Origin: Demequina phytophila
Lineage (GTDB): Bacteria > Actinomycetota > Actinomycetes > Actinomycetales > Demequinaceae
Assembly: GCF_000971135.1 (NCBI RefSeq)
Contig: NZ_BBLW01000007.1
Coordinates: 62,001 to 126,000 of the forward strand
Length of the DNA stretch: 64,000 bases
Reading direction: 5' to 3'
Part shown: in pieces, positions 20,384-31,948 of the stretch
Layout: the number at the start of each line of letters is the position of its first letter
Numbering within the stretch: position 1 is the first letter of the stretch
Translations under genes and position numbers: made by a program
Notes under the pieces: model-generated
The model's input: only the letters and a program-made list of their open reading frames with translations
Databases searched by the model: none
Told to the model about the DNA's origin: nothing

Positions 20384-20989
20384 CTATCCGCAGAAGATCG
20401 ACGTGCCGGCCTTGGGCCGGAGCGCGACGCTTTTCTTGAACTCGACGGGCTTATGACTATTGCCGGTTTCGATCTGCATCGATATCGAGACGAGTTTCGA
20501 GACGGCGACAACGCCGTCGACCGTACCGAACGCGCGCGTACCGGACTTTGAGAAGCTGTCCCGCTTCGGGCTCCAATCCGCGGTGACGGTGTCAAGGGCG
20601 CTCGTCGCAGAGATCAGGGCCTCGTGAGTCTGAGTGTTGGTGGACAGCACCGTCCGGCGGAGCTCCCCCGTGCCCGGTGAGACGTAATAGCCCACGCACC
20701 GGGGAATCAGACTGGTTGCGCTGTCGGCGACGACGGTCTGCAGAACCAGCACAGAACCGCCGTGTCCGATAGTCGCCCATTGCGCGTTGCGGATGTCGGT
20801 CTCGATCTCCTTGAAGGCCAACTGTCCAACTTCGTTGGCATCCGCGGCACCCATAGTGTCACGCTGGACTGTGATCGTTCGAATAAGCAGAGTTGCGCCG
20901 ATACCCAGCATGAGGATCAGCAGCATCATGTAGATGATGAGTTCGGCAAGGGTAAAGCCCGCTTCGTTGCGGGGTTCCGGGCGCATCAT
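20384..20989 (-). CDS. pilW: Minor pilin, PilW/PilJ-like prepilin
   Basis: The 201-residue prepilin has the class III signal NEAG|FTLAELIIYM: cleavage after Gly11, Phe at +1 and Glu at +5. A long hydrophobic alpha-1 helix and a globular C-terminal domain with two cysteines (RCVGYY, FCG) follow. It overlaps the PilV-like gene by 4 bases and precedes the large PilX-like gene. The PilV-PilW-PilX order is that of minor-pilin priming complexes. Family naming is by position; the prepilin call is firm. Confidence 0.88.
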   Translation of the reverse strand: MMRPEPRNEAGFTLAELIIYMMLLILMLGIGATLLIRTITVQRDTMGAADANEVGQLAFKEIETDIRNAQWATIGHGGSVLVLQTVVADSATSLIPRCVGYYVSPGTGELRRTVLSTNTQTHEALISATSALDTVTADWSPKRDSFSKSGTRAFGTVDGVVAVSKLVSISMQIETGNSHKPVEFKKSVALRPKAGTSIFCG

Positions 20990-21438
20990 TCCTCGAACCT
21001 GACATAGATGTTGGACGAAGTCTCAACAATCGGGTTGGTGAAGTTGGGGTCCGTTGTGGTGACCGTGACGGTCACGAGGGTCAGCTTCGGATCGAGTTTG
21101 ACGTCTCCGACTTGGACACAGTCATTGGCGGGGTTCTTGCCGTCCTTCACGGTTGCCGTCACCGTCAACGGAACGCCCCGACCGTCGGTCGTGGTCACCG
21201 CTGGCTCGACAACGGTCTCGAGGTTGGCACACGAACCTGCGACAGCCTGGGTGCGCGCGAGCTCGAGTCTCTGCTGGGCAAGCTCCGCAGCCGTCGCATG
21301 CGTCGAGTTCTCAGCAACGGCCCGGAACGCACTAATGAGCAGGGAAAGAATAGCGAGCATGATGATCATCAGGATGAGCATGGCGACCATGACTTCGGCC
21401 AAACCCAGGCCACGATCAGATCTCAATAGGGATCTCAT
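20986..21438 (-). CDS. pilV: Minor pilin, PilV-like prepilin
   Basis: The 150-residue prepilin has the cleavage site SDRG|LGLAEVMVAML, after Gly10, with Glu at +5. A hydrophobic stalk follows, then a small beta-rich domain with two cysteines (SCANLE, NDCVQVG) likely to form a disulfide. It starts just beyond a strong hairpin that follows pilA, so it is probably transcribed at a lower level by read-through. It overlaps pilW by 4 bases. Confidence 0.88.
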   Translation of the reverse strand: MRSLLRSDRGLGLAEVMVAMLILMIIMLAILSLLISAFRAVAENSTHATAAELAQQRLELARTQAVAGSCANLETVVEPAVTTTDGRGVPLTVTATVKDGKNPANDCVQVGDVKLDPKLTLVTVTVTTTDPNFTNPIVETSSNIYVRFEE

Positions 21439-21464
21439 GCCACACCACTTTCGAATCTAGTGGG

Positions 21465-21501
21465 GTTGCGGGGGCTCGGCCGAAGCGCGAGCCCCCGCAA
21501 C
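21465..21501 (-). terminator. Strong hairpin between pilA and the minor pilins
   Basis: A perfect 14-base-pair stem (21465-21478 with 21488-21501) with a 9-base loop starts 16 bases after the pilA stop. It can terminate or stabilise the pilA mRNA and lower expression of the downstream minor pilins, giving many major subunits and few minor ones. Confidence 0.82.
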
Positions 21502-21517
21502 AGTCAACTGCCAAGAA

Positions 21518-21910
21518 CTACGCGCAGGTCGTCGCGCCCTCGAACAGCGTGCCGGTCTCGTCAATGGCGAAGTTCTTCTTGTCACCCTGCGGGTTGGAGC
21601 CCGTGATGCAGAAGCTAGCGGAGGTGATCGCCACGCTGTTGGCAACAGAAACGCCAGGCGACTCCTTGAACGACGAGATGTCGATCGTCGCAGCCGTCGG
21701 GTGGTCGACGAGCTGGCTTGCGACCTCGATCTGGGCGTTCTTCAGGTCGGACTTGACTGCCGCGTCGCGGGCCTTTGCCTGCTGGTTGAGGTACAGCGGG
21801 ATCGCGACGGCAGCGAGGATACCGATGATGATGATGACGACGAGGAGTTCGACGAGGGTGAAGCCCTTGTCGTCCTTCTCCTCCATTGCCTTGCGGATGC
21901 GAGCGAGCAT
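21518..21910 (-). CDS. pilA: Major type IV pilin
   Basis: The 130-residue prepilin has the leader MLARIRKAMEEKDDKG, cleaved after Gly16, then mature FTLVELLVVIIIIGILAAVA with Phe +1 and Glu +5. The 114-residue mature protein ends with a Cys101-Cys129 pair that would close the usual D-region. A strong ribosome binding site (AAGGGAGGG) precedes the ATG, and a strong hairpin follows the stop. Both suit a highly expressed structural subunit. The 99-base gap to pilC may hold its own promoter. Confidence 0.95.
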   Translation of the reverse strand: MLARIRKAMEEKDDKGFTLVELLVVIIIIGILAAVAIPLYLNQQAKARDAAVKSDLKNAQIEVASQLVDHPTAATIDISSFKESPGVSVANSVAITSASFCITGSNPQGDKKNFAIDETGTLFEGATTCA

Positions 21911-22009
21911 GATGCTCCCTCCCTTTCTGATTGTCTTCTCTAGTTGTTGATGCGAGATAACCCCTCAGAGCCATCTCATCCACCGTTCGGCGAACCGGAC
22001 GGAAGCTTG

Positions 22010-23251
22010 TTACCCGATCAGATCGAAGACCTTGAAGATGGGCATATAGAGCGCGATCACCATGCCGCCGATCATGCCGCCGAGGAACGCAATCATGATC
22101 GGCTCGATCAGGCTCGTCAGTTGCTCGGTGGTCGACTCGACCTCCTGGTCGTAGAAATCCGCGACTTTGTCCAGCATCACGTCGAGCGCGCCCGTGTCCT
22201 CGCCCACCGCGATCATCTGCACCACCATCGGAGGAAACACGCTGTGCTGCGTGAGCGGACCTGCAAGCGAATCACCGCGTCGCACGGAGTCCTGAACCGC
22301 CTTGGTGGCGTCCTCGATGACGATGTTGCCCGATGCTTGGCCGACTATGTCGAGCGCTTGCAGGATCGGTACGCCTGAGCGAATCATCGACCCGAAGTTG
22401 CGAGTGAATCGAGCAACGGCGATCTTCTGCAGCAGAGGTCCGAACACGGGCACCTTGAGGTAAACCGGTTCGACCTTCACGCGGATCTCACGACGATGCT
22501 TGTTCTTGCGCCACCACATCGAGAACGCCACCAAACCGATGACCAGCGGAACTGTGGCAATCTTGAGAATCGACGACAGCCACACCAAGATCTGCGTCGG
22601 AAGCGGCAGCTCACCGCCGAGTCCTTCAAACATGTCGGCGAACACCGGCACGATGAACAGCAGCATCGCGGCAACGGCGAGAATCGCGATGCAAAACACG
22701 ACCACCGGGTACGTCATCGCCGACTTGATCTTGCCGCGGAGCGCCACTTCCTTCTCGAAGTTCACCGCGATCGACACGAGCACCTGGTCAAGGAAACCGC
22801 CAAGCTCGCCGGCCTTGACCATGTTGATCATGATCGGGGGGAAGGTCTCCGGGTGACGCGCCAGCGCCACGGAAAACGACTTTCCAGTCTCGACGTCGGA
22901 ACGAACCTCACCCAACACCTTCTGCAGCGCCTTGTTCTCAGTCTGCTCGGTGAGGATCTGCATCGCGCGTAGCAGCGACAGGCCCGCAGAGATCATGGTC
23001 GCGAGCTGGCGCGACATGATCGCGATGTCCTTGAGGCCGATCTTCTCCCCGAGGCCGGGGATCTTGATCTCGGCGTTGAGACCCTTCGCCGTTGCGTCTT
23101 CGACGTGCAGCACGGTGAACCCACGCTCGCGCAAGCGTGAAGCCACCGCCTGCGACGACGGCGCTTCCATCTCGTCGGTGCGCGTCTTCCCCTGCGCGTC
23201 ACGGATCGTGTACGTGAACTTCTGGGTCGCGGACTTGGTCGCGGTTGCCAT
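22010..23251 (-). CDS. pilC: Type IV pilus platform protein PilC
   Basis: Polytopic inner-membrane platform that couples the PilB and PilT motors to pilin insertion and removal. After an N-terminal segment (about 1-65) come two repeated GspF/T2SF domains (about 75-200 and 275-400) with three to four hydrophobic helices. Typical phrases are MSRQLATMISAGLSLLRAM and FTRNFGSMIRSGVPILQAL. Length is 413 residues. The ATG at 23251 lies 11 bases after pilT. Reading further upstream gives shadow-like sequence. Confidence 0.95.
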   Translation of the reverse strand: MATATKSATQKFTYTIRDAQGKTRTDEMEAPSSQAVASRLRERGFTVLHVEDATAKGLNAEIKIPGLGEKIGLKDIAIMSRQLATMISAGLSLLRAMQILTEQTENKALQKVLGEVRSDVETGKSFSVALARHPETFPPIMINMVKAGELGGFLDQVLVSIAVNFEKEVALRGKIKSAMTYPVVVFCIAILAVAAMLLFIVPVFADMFEGLGGELPLPTQILVWLSSILKIATVPLVIGLVAFSMWWRKNKHRREIRVKVEPVYLKVPVFGPLLQKIAVARFTRNFGSMIRSGVPILQALDIVGQASGNIVIEDATKAVQDSVRRGDSLAGPLTQHSVFPPMVVQMIAVGEDTGALDVMLDKVADFYDQEVESTTEQLTSLIEPIMIAFLGGMIGGMVIALYMPIFKVFDLIG

Positions 23252-23262
23252 GGCTCGCTCCC

Positions 23263-24891
23263 CTACCGTCCGTGCCGGCCGCAGAGGCGGTTGAACTCTT
23301 CGAAGGACTGCGCCATCTCGACCGCGTTCTCGTAGTCGACCTTGCCCGACTTCACCAGCTCGGCGAGGTGGTAGTCCATGGTCTGCATGCCCTGCGACGC
23401 GCCACCCTGCATCGAGGTGAAGATCTGGTGCGTCTTGCCCTCGCGGATGAGGTTCCGGATGCCGGGGGTGGCGACCATGATCTCGACGGCGACCGCACGG
23501 CCGGGGCCGTCGGCGCGCTTGAGGAGCGTCTGGCACAGCACGCCCTGGATGGCGGCGGCCAGCTGCGTGCGCACCTGTCCCTGCTGCTCCGGCGGGAAGA
23601 CGTCGATGATGCGGTCCATGGTCTGCGGCGCGGACTGCGTGTGCAGCGTCGCGAACACCAGGTGACCCGTCTCGGCGGCGGTGAGCGCCACTGAGATGGT
23701 CTCGAGGTCGCGCATCTCACCGATGAGGATGATGTCCGGGTCCTGACGCAGCACGTGCTTGAGCGCCTTGCCGAAGGACCGGGTGTCCGCGCCGACCTCG
23801 CGCTGGTTGACGATCGACTTCTTGTGACGGTGCAGGAACTCGATCGGGTCCTCGACCGTCATGATGTGCGCGGCACGCGACCGGTTCGCGAGGTCCACCA
23901 GCGACGCGAGCGTCGTGGACTTGCCCGAACCCGTCGGACCCGTGACGAGCACCAGGCCACGCGGCAGCTGCGCGAAGTTCGAGACGACCTCGGGGATGCC
24001 GAGCGCCTCGAGCGGTTTGATCTCGTAGGGGATCACGCGGAACGCGGCACCGAGAGAGTCGCGCTGGCGGTACAGGTTCACGCGGAAGCGGGACTCCCCC
24101 ACCACCGAGTACGAGAAGTCGAGCTCGAGCTCCTCCTCGAACTTCTCGCGCTGCGCCTGGGTCAGGATTCCGAAGAGCGACCGGTGCAGGCTCTCCGGCG
24201 TCAGCCGCCCGAAGCCCTCGAGAGGCGTGAGACCGCCGTCAAGGCGGATCATGGGCGGCACACCCGTGGTGAGGTGAAGGTCGGAGGCCTTCGCCGCGAT
24301 CATCGCCCGCAGCGCGGCGTTGATGTCGAGGTCGCCCTCCTGGCGCTGGTTGTTCGCGCCGACACGGGCGCCACCCGGGGTCACGGGCGCCGCCGGCTTC
24401 TTGGGCTCGGGCGCCTGCTTGACCTCCGGCTCGCGGACAGAGTCGTCCATCGGCATGAAGGACCGGGGACCGCCCAGGTGCTCCTGGGCGGCGGCGGCGA
24501 ACGCGGCTGCCGGGTCGGACGCGCCGCCGGCGGCGACGCCCACGGGCGCGGGTGCCGGGATCGGAGGAGTCTGCGGGGCCGGCGGCTGCTGCATCGACTG
24601 CGGAGCCGATGCGCCGGGCGCCGCGGCCATCGGCCGACGCTCCTCGAGGAACGGCGCGCGGCGGGTCGCGGTCCCGCGGGAGTCGGAGTGGAGCGACGGT
24701 CCGGTCGGAAGCACGGGCGCAGCCGGAGCGGCTTGCGGAGAAAGTGCGGGGGCGGGAACACTCGGCGCACCCTGACCGTTGGAAGGAGCGGACGCGACAG
24801 GAGGAACGGACGCCGCGGCCGGCGGGACAGCAGGCTGCGCGGCGGGCGGCGGCGTGGGCCGCCAGGGCTCCCCAGGCGTGAACTCGTTCAC
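23263..24891 (-). CDS. pilT: Type IV pilus retraction ATPase PilT with a long disordered N-terminal extension
   Basis: Hexameric ATPase that powers pilus retraction. From about residue 188 the protein is a standard PilT: KASDLHL, Walker A GPTGSGKST (318-326), Asp box VEDPIE (346-351), Walker B GEMRD (391-395), His box HLVFATLHT (410-418), and the PilT-specific GIRNLIRE (477-484) near the end. The first ~185 residues are Pro/Ala-rich low complexity, about half as long again as the core, and unusual for PilT. I start at the GTG at 24891 with GAGGGAGG just upstream; a TTG eight codons earlier would overlap that site. Presence of PilT implies retractile pili, needed for twitching or DNA uptake. 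Confidence 0.93.
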   Translation of the reverse strand: MNEFTPGEPWRPTPPPAAQPAVPPAAASVPPVASAPSNGQGAPSVPAPALSPQAAPAAPVLPTGPSLHSDSRGTATRRAPFLEERRPMAAAPGASAPQSMQQPPAPQTPPIPAPAPVGVAAGGASDPAAAFAAAAQEHLGGPRSFMPMDDSVREPEVKQAPEPKKPAAPVTPGGARVGANNQRQEGDLDINAALRAMIAAKASDLHLTTGVPPMIRLDGGLTPLEGFGRLTPESLHRSLFGILTQAQREKFEEELELDFSYSVVGESRFRVNLYRQRDSLGAAFRVIPYEIKPLEALGIPEVVSNFAQLPRGLVLVTGPTGSGKSTTLASLVDLANRSRAAHIMTVEDPIEFLHRHKKSIVNQREVGADTRSFGKALKHVLRQDPDIILIGEMRDLETISVALTAAETGHLVFATLHTQSAPQTMDRIIDVFPPEQQGQVRTQLAAAIQGVLCQTLLKRADGPGRAVAVEIMVATPGIRNLIREGKTHQIFTSMQGGASQGMQTMDYHLAELVKSGKVDYENAVEMAQSFEEFNRLCGRHGR

Positions 24892-24978
24892 TTTTCCTCC
24901 CTCAGCTGGAAGCAAAATCTAGCGCTTCCTTCGCATAGAAATATCGGCACATTCCCCGCGTGTCTGTAGTGATGTGAC

Positions 24979-26640
24979 TTATTTCACGACACGGAGCAAT
25001 TCCTCCAGGGACGTCGTGCCGTCCATCACCTTCGCCCAGCCGTCTTGGATGAGCGTCTCCATGCCCGCATCGACAGCTGCATTCGCGATCTCCGCCGACG
25101 ACGCACGCGCGACCGTGAGCCGCTCGATCTCCTCGTTGATCGGCATGATCTCGTGCAGCGCCACACGTCCCCGGTAGCCGGTGTTGGAGCACCGCTGGCA
25201 GCCCTCTGGCCGCAGGATCGGCGGGATCGACTGGTTCGGGTTCCACTTGATCGCCGGCGGCAGGTCGTGCGGGTCGATCCGGTGCTCCACCGCGCAGTGG
25301 TCGCACAGGCGCCGCGCGAGTCGCTGAGCGACCACGCAGTCGATCGCGGAGCCCACCAGGAACGGCTCGATGTCCATCTCTATCAGGCGTGTCATCGCCG
25401 ACGGCGCGTCGTTGGTGTGAAGGGTCGACAGCACCAGGTGACCGGTGAGCGCCGCCTCGATCGCGATCTGCGCGGTCTCGCCGTCACGCACCTCACCCAC
25501 CAGCACCACGTCCGGGTCGGCACGCAGGATCGAGCGCAGCGCGGCCGCGAACGTGAGTCCCGCCTTGGGGTTCACCTGCACCTGGTTGATGCCCGGGATG
25601 CGGTATTCGACCGGGTCCTCGACGGTGATGACGTTGACCTCGGGCTTCGAGATCTGGTTGAGCGTCGCGTACAACGTGGTCGACTTTCCGGAACCCGTGG
25701 GCCCGGTCACAAGGATCATGCCGTACGGCTTCTGGTACGCGCCGGCGTAGATCCGCTGGTTGTTCTCGCGAATTCCGAGGTCCTCGAGCGCGAGCCGCGC
25801 GGTCGAATTGTCCAGAATTCGCATGACGACCTTCTCTCCCCACACCGTGGGAAGGGTGGCCACGCGGAGGTCGATCTTGCGACCCTCGTGGTTGACCGAG
25901 AGGCGGCCATCCTGCGGCTTGCGCCGTTCGGCGATGTCGATGTCCGACATGATCTTGAGGCGCGAGATCACGCCGCCGGTGATCGCCTTGGGCGCCCGCT
26001 GCATCTCGTGCAGCACGCCGTCGATGCGGTAGCGGACGCGCAGATCGTGCTCCGCCGGCTCGATGTGGATGTCCGAGGCGCGGTCCTGCACGGCCTGCGT
26101 GATGAGCAGGTTGACGAAGCGCACAATCGGCGCGTCGTCGTCCGCCGCGGAGCTCAGGTCCTCGTTGTCGAGCGATGCCTCGGTCTCGATCGACTCCTGC
26201 AGGTCCTCCATCTCCGCGTCGGAGCGCACGTAGCGCGCGATCGCCGCGGCGACATCGTCGTGCGCGGCCACCACGGGGATGACGCGCATCTTCGTGATGG
26301 TGCTGATGTCGTCCACCGCGACCACGTTGCCGGGGTTCGACATCGCGACGTGGATCAGCCCGTCGCCCATCGCGATCGGCAGCGCCATGTGGCGACGGCA
26401 CACCGCGCCCGGCACCAGGGCGACGGCCGCGCGGTCCACCGGGTAGTCCCCGAGCTCGACGAACTCCATGCCCACCTGCGTGGCGAGCGCGCGCACCAAC
26501 TGGCCCTCGGAGATGTAGCCCATCTCGACGAGCGTCCGCCCGAGGGACTGTCCCCGCTCCTTCTGCTCGTCGATCGCGTCGACCAGCTGGTCCTCGGTGA
26601 GCGCACCATCCTCGAGCAGGATGGTCCCCAGCTGCTTCAT
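24979..26640 (-). CDS. pilB: Type IV pilus extension ATPase PilB
   Basis: Hexameric motor that drives pilus polymerisation. The 553-residue protein has the N-terminal T2SE/MshEN domain (about 1-140), the N2 core, Walker A GPTGSGKST (313-321), VEDPVE, GEVRD, and the C-terminal zinc tetracysteine Cys446, Cys449, Cys481, Cys484 typical of PilB and absent from PilT. The ATG at 26640 has GGGAG five bases upstream. It opens the pilus locus, 73 bases after aroE. Confidence 0.96.
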   Translation of the reverse strand: MKQLGTILLEDGALTEDQLVDAIDEQKERGQSLGRTLVEMGYISEGQLVRALATQVGMEFVELGDYPVDRAAVALVPGAVCRRHMALPIAMGDGLIHVAMSNPGNVVAVDDISTITKMRVIPVVAAHDDVAAAIARYVRSDAEMEDLQESIETEASLDNEDLSSAADDDAPIVRFVNLLITQAVQDRASDIHIEPAEHDLRVRYRIDGVLHEMQRAPKAITGGVISRLKIMSDIDIAERRKPQDGRLSVNHEGRKIDLRVATLPTVWGEKVVMRILDNSTARLALEDLGIRENNQRIYAGAYQKPYGMILVTGPTGSGKSTTLYATLNQISKPEVNVITVEDPVEYRIPGINQVQVNPKAGLTFAAALRSILRADPDVVLVGEVRDGETAQIAIEAALTGHLVLSTLHTNDAPSAMTRLIEMDIEPFLVGSAIDCVVAQRLARRLCDHCAVEHRIDPHDLPPAIKWNPNQSIPPILRPEGCQRCSNTGYRGRVALHEIMPINEEIERLTVARASSAEIANAAVDAGMETLIQDGWAKVMDGTTSLEELLRVVK

Positions 26641-26713
26641 CGATGCTCCCTCATGCCGCGACGGAAAGTGTGCCGAACCTACCATCGGCACAGCGTCGCG
26701 AATGCTGAAGTGA

Positions 26714-27550
26714 CTAACTCCGCAAAGAAGCTGCGAGGGCGCTCTCCATCGCGTCGAGAGGCGCCGCGCGACCCGTCATGAGTCGCACCTGCTCAGCGGC
26801 CTGATGGAGCAGCATCCGCTCACCGCCGATGCGAATTCCGCCGAGCGCTGAGAATCGCTCCCCGAGCGGAGTGATAAGCGGGTGATAAATAGCGTCAAGC
26901 AGCGCCGCGCCTTCGCGAATATCGGAAAGGGACGATGCCACGGTCGCCCCGGCCTCGGCCGGCACCGTGGACATCACGACGTCCGCGAGGCGCATGACCT
27001 CCGGAATATCGGATAGCGACACGAACCGCGGGGTGACCCCCATCTTGGTCGCCGCGCGCAACAGCCCGCCGGCCCGACCCCTCGACCGCACCGCCACGTA
27101 CGGCGCCGTCACGCCGAGGGCCCCGAACGCGGCCAGAGCGGAGGTCGCCGTCGCTCCCCCGCCGATGATCAGCCCGGAACCAGCACCGGAGACCCCGGCC
27201 TCCTTGAACGCCGCCTGGATCCCCCACACGTCGGTGTTGGCGCCGACCAGCTGCCGGCCTCCGCCCACGGACTGCACCAGCACCGTGTTGATGGCGCCCA
27301 CCAGCTTCGCCATGGACTCCGTGAAGTCCATGAGCGGCAAGGCCTCCACCTTCAGGGGCATGGTCAGCGACAACCCAGCCCAGGCATCGTCCATCCCGGC
27401 CACGAACGAAGCGAGGCCACCCGAGGGAACGTCGTACGCGTCGTACTCCCACTCCAACCCGAGCGACGCGTACGCCGCCCGGTGCAGCACCGGGGACAGC
27501 GAATGCGCGATCGGGTGGCCGAGCACGCCGGCCCGGCGAACCCCTCCCAC
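26714..27550 (-). CDS. aroE: Shikimate 5-dehydrogenase
   Basis: NADPH-dependent reduction of 3-dehydroshikimate to shikimate. The N-terminal substrate domain has HSLSPVLH (about 16-23), Lys67 in MPLKVEAL, Asn88 and NTD at 105-107. The nucleotide domain has GGGATATS. At 278 residues it is full length. The start is a GTG at 27550 that shares its first base with the mltG stop, so it relies on coupling. aroE is separated from the rest of the shikimate genes by the pilus locus. Two GGACGATGC copies lie inside it. Confidence 0.94.
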   Translation of the reverse strand: MGGVRRAGVLGHPIAHSLSPVLHRAAYASLGLEWEYDAYDVPSGGLASFVAGMDDAWAGLSLTMPLKVEALPLMDFTESMAKLVGAINTVLVQSVGGGRQLVGANTDVWGIQAAFKEAGVSGAGSGLIIGGGATATSALAAFGALGVTAPYVAVRSRGRAGGLLRAATKMGVTPRFVSLSDIPEVMRLADVVMSTVPAEAGATVASSLSDIREGAALLDAIYHPLITPLGERFSALGGIRIGGERMLLHQAAEQVRLMTGRAAPLDAMESALAASLRS

Positions 27551-28674
27551 TACGAGTCGGAGTTGGCCGCGGCCCAGTCCTGGAGCTCCTGGACGTTCGC
27601 GAGGTGGTCGGAGTACTCGGACGCGTACTTGGTCTCACCCGTGTCGAGGTTGACCGTCACGAAGAACAGGTAGTCCGTCTCGGCGGGGTTGACCGCCGCC
27701 TCGATGGAAGCCTCACCGGCACCCGCGATGGGGCCCGGGGGAAGTCCCTCGTACATGTAGGTGTTGTACGGCGAGTCCGTGGCGCGCTCGTCGTCCGACG
27801 TCCACACGCCCTCGGTCTGCGTGAGGTACTTGACGGTCGAGTCGAGCTCGAGCTTCATGCCCTGGTCCAGGCGGTTGTAGATGACCGACGCGATGATCGG
27901 GCGGTCCTCGTCCAGCTTCGCCTCGCGCTCCACCAGCGATGCCACGGTGAGCACCTGCTCGCGGTCCTCGGCGGCCACGCCGTGCTTGTCGAGAACCGTG
28001 ATGGTCTGCTGGATCATCTTCGCCATCACCTCCTGCGGGGTGACGCCGGGGGTGAACTCGTACGTGGACGGGAACAGCCAGCCCTCGAGGTTGCCCTCGG
28101 CCTCGGCCGGCAGGCCCAGCGCGTCGGTGTCCTTCGCGGCGGCCTTGACGTCGGCCTTGGAGGAGCCGGTGAGGTTCGCGATCTGCTGGTAGTAGTAGTC
28201 CAGCGCCTTGCCCTCGGGGATGGTGATCGACCGCACGTCGCGGTTGGTCGGGTCGAGCAGCGCGGCGAGCGCGTACTCGGCCTTCATCTCCTTGTGCATG
28301 AAGTAATAGCCGGGGATGATCGACGCCGAGTCCGGGTTGTCGTTCCACGCGGTGAGGAACGCCTGCTCCGAGGCGATGACGCCCGCGTCGTACAGCGTCG
28401 CGGCCATGTCCGCGCCGGTGGCGCCGCTCTCGATGACCACCTGGATGTTGCCCTGGCCCGCGCCCTCGTAGTCGGCGACGGCCGTGTCGGTGGACTCGAA
28501 GCTGCCCAGGAAGTTGAACGCGATCGAGCCGCCGATGGCGAACAGCACCACGGCGACGGCGGTCACCAGCAGCGTCATCCGGCGGCGCGCGGCGCGGCGC
28601 TTCTGGCGCTGCAGCCGGCGCAGGTCAAGAGACGTGGTGGTGGTCGCCTCGGCCTCGAAAAGGTCAGTCATCAT
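27550..28674 (-). CDS. mltG: Endolytic murein transglycosylase MltG
   Basis: Membrane-anchored lytic transglycosylase that cuts nascent peptidoglycan and sets glycan length. The 374-residue protein has a basic cytoplasmic N-terminus, one membrane helix at about 33-55, and a YceG domain with the catalytic Glu249 in ASLVEREAKLDEDRP and the C-terminal GLPPGPIAGAGEASIEAA motif. Two adjacent ATGs (28674 and 28671) are possible; either overlaps ruvX. It sits in the conserved alaS-ruvX-mltG-aroE string. Confidence 0.95.
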   Translation of the reverse strand: MMTDLFEAEATTTTSLDLRRLQRQKRRAARRRMTLLVTAVAVVLFAIGGSIAFNFLGSFESTDTAVADYEGAGQGNIQVVIESGATGADMAATLYDAGVIASEQAFLTAWNDNPDSASIIPGYYFMHKEMKAEYALAALLDPTNRDVRSITIPEGKALDYYYQQIANLTGSSKADVKAAAKDTDALGLPAEAEGNLEGWLFPSTYEFTPGVTPQEVMAKMIQQTITVLDKHGVAAEDREQVLTVASLVEREAKLDEDRPIIASVIYNRLDQGMKLELDSTVKYLTQTEGVWTSDDERATDSPYNTYMYEGLPPGPIAGAGEASIEAAVNPAETDYLFFVTVNLDTGETKYASEYSDHLANVQELQDWAAANSDS

Positions 28675-29123
28675 TCCCCTTGCGCGGAACCTCGATGGTC
28701 ACTGCCTCGAGGTTACCGTTCTTGTCAACGTCCAAGGCGTTCTCCAGGATCACCACGGCGGCGGCCTGGTCGATCACCTGCCGCTGCTTCTTGGCATTGC
28801 GGCCCGCGCTGCGCATCGCCTGGGACGCGGTCGCGGTGGAGAAACGCTCGTCGATCAAACGAACATCCGCGGACGTGAGTTCCGCGAGCCGGGCGGCGAA
28901 GGCCCGCGCGTCCTCCGCGCTGGTCCCCTCCTGCCCGGACAGCTTGCGCGGCAGGCCGACGAACACGCGGATCACGCCGCGCTCGTCGGCGATCGCCGCG
29001 ATGGCCTCGGCGTCCCCGTCGCCACGCTTCACCGTGTCGACGGGGAACGCCATGAGGCCGTCGGGGTCGGACGCCGCCACGCCGATGCGGACGGTGCCGA
29101 CGTCGACCCCGAGGCGTGCGCCC

Positions 29124-29131
<8 letters not shown>
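28664..29131 (-). CDS. ruvX: Holliday junction resolvase-like / pre-16S rRNA nuclease YqgF
   Basis: RNase H-fold protein that processes the 5' end of 16S rRNA and resembles a Holliday junction resolvase. The N-terminal VDVGTVRIGVAASD supplies the catalytic Asp10, FVGLPRKLSG follows, and LIDERFSTATA near residue 105 supplies the acidic pair. Length is 155 residues. The GTG at 29131 is 8 bases inside the end of alaS; the in-frame upstream extension is arginine-rich shadow sequence. Confidence 0.93.
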
Positions 29132-31796
<2,665 letters not shown>

Positions 31797-31871
31797 GCCT
31801 GTCCTGTGTCCTTCGTTGTCCGGGGGCTGCGGCGCCCCACCTCTGCGAGATGCCCTGCGTGGTGCAGAAAA

Positions 31872-31909
31872 GCCGCGGTGCACGGCCCCGAGGGGCAGCG
31901 CACCGCGGC
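31872..31909 (-). terminator. Intrinsic terminator after rpsD
   Basis: A 10-base-pair stem (31872-31881 with 31900-31909) encloses a loop that can itself form a small G/C stem. It lies about 40 bases after the rpsD stop and ahead of alaS. Confidence 0.75.
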
Positions 31910-31948
31910 CACTGCTGGTGGGGCCCGTCAGGGCCTCACCGGTGCGCC

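Noticed and set aside
14932-26640. Reading the pilus locus as a type II secretion or Tad system
   Set aside because: PilT with GIRNLIRE, PilM/N/O, a PilB tetracysteine and a full-length PilD are type IVa pilus features; no GspD or Tad proteins are present.
31797-31948. Regulatory leader for alaS
   Set aside because: The gap is explained by the rpsD terminator, and no other structured element is evident.
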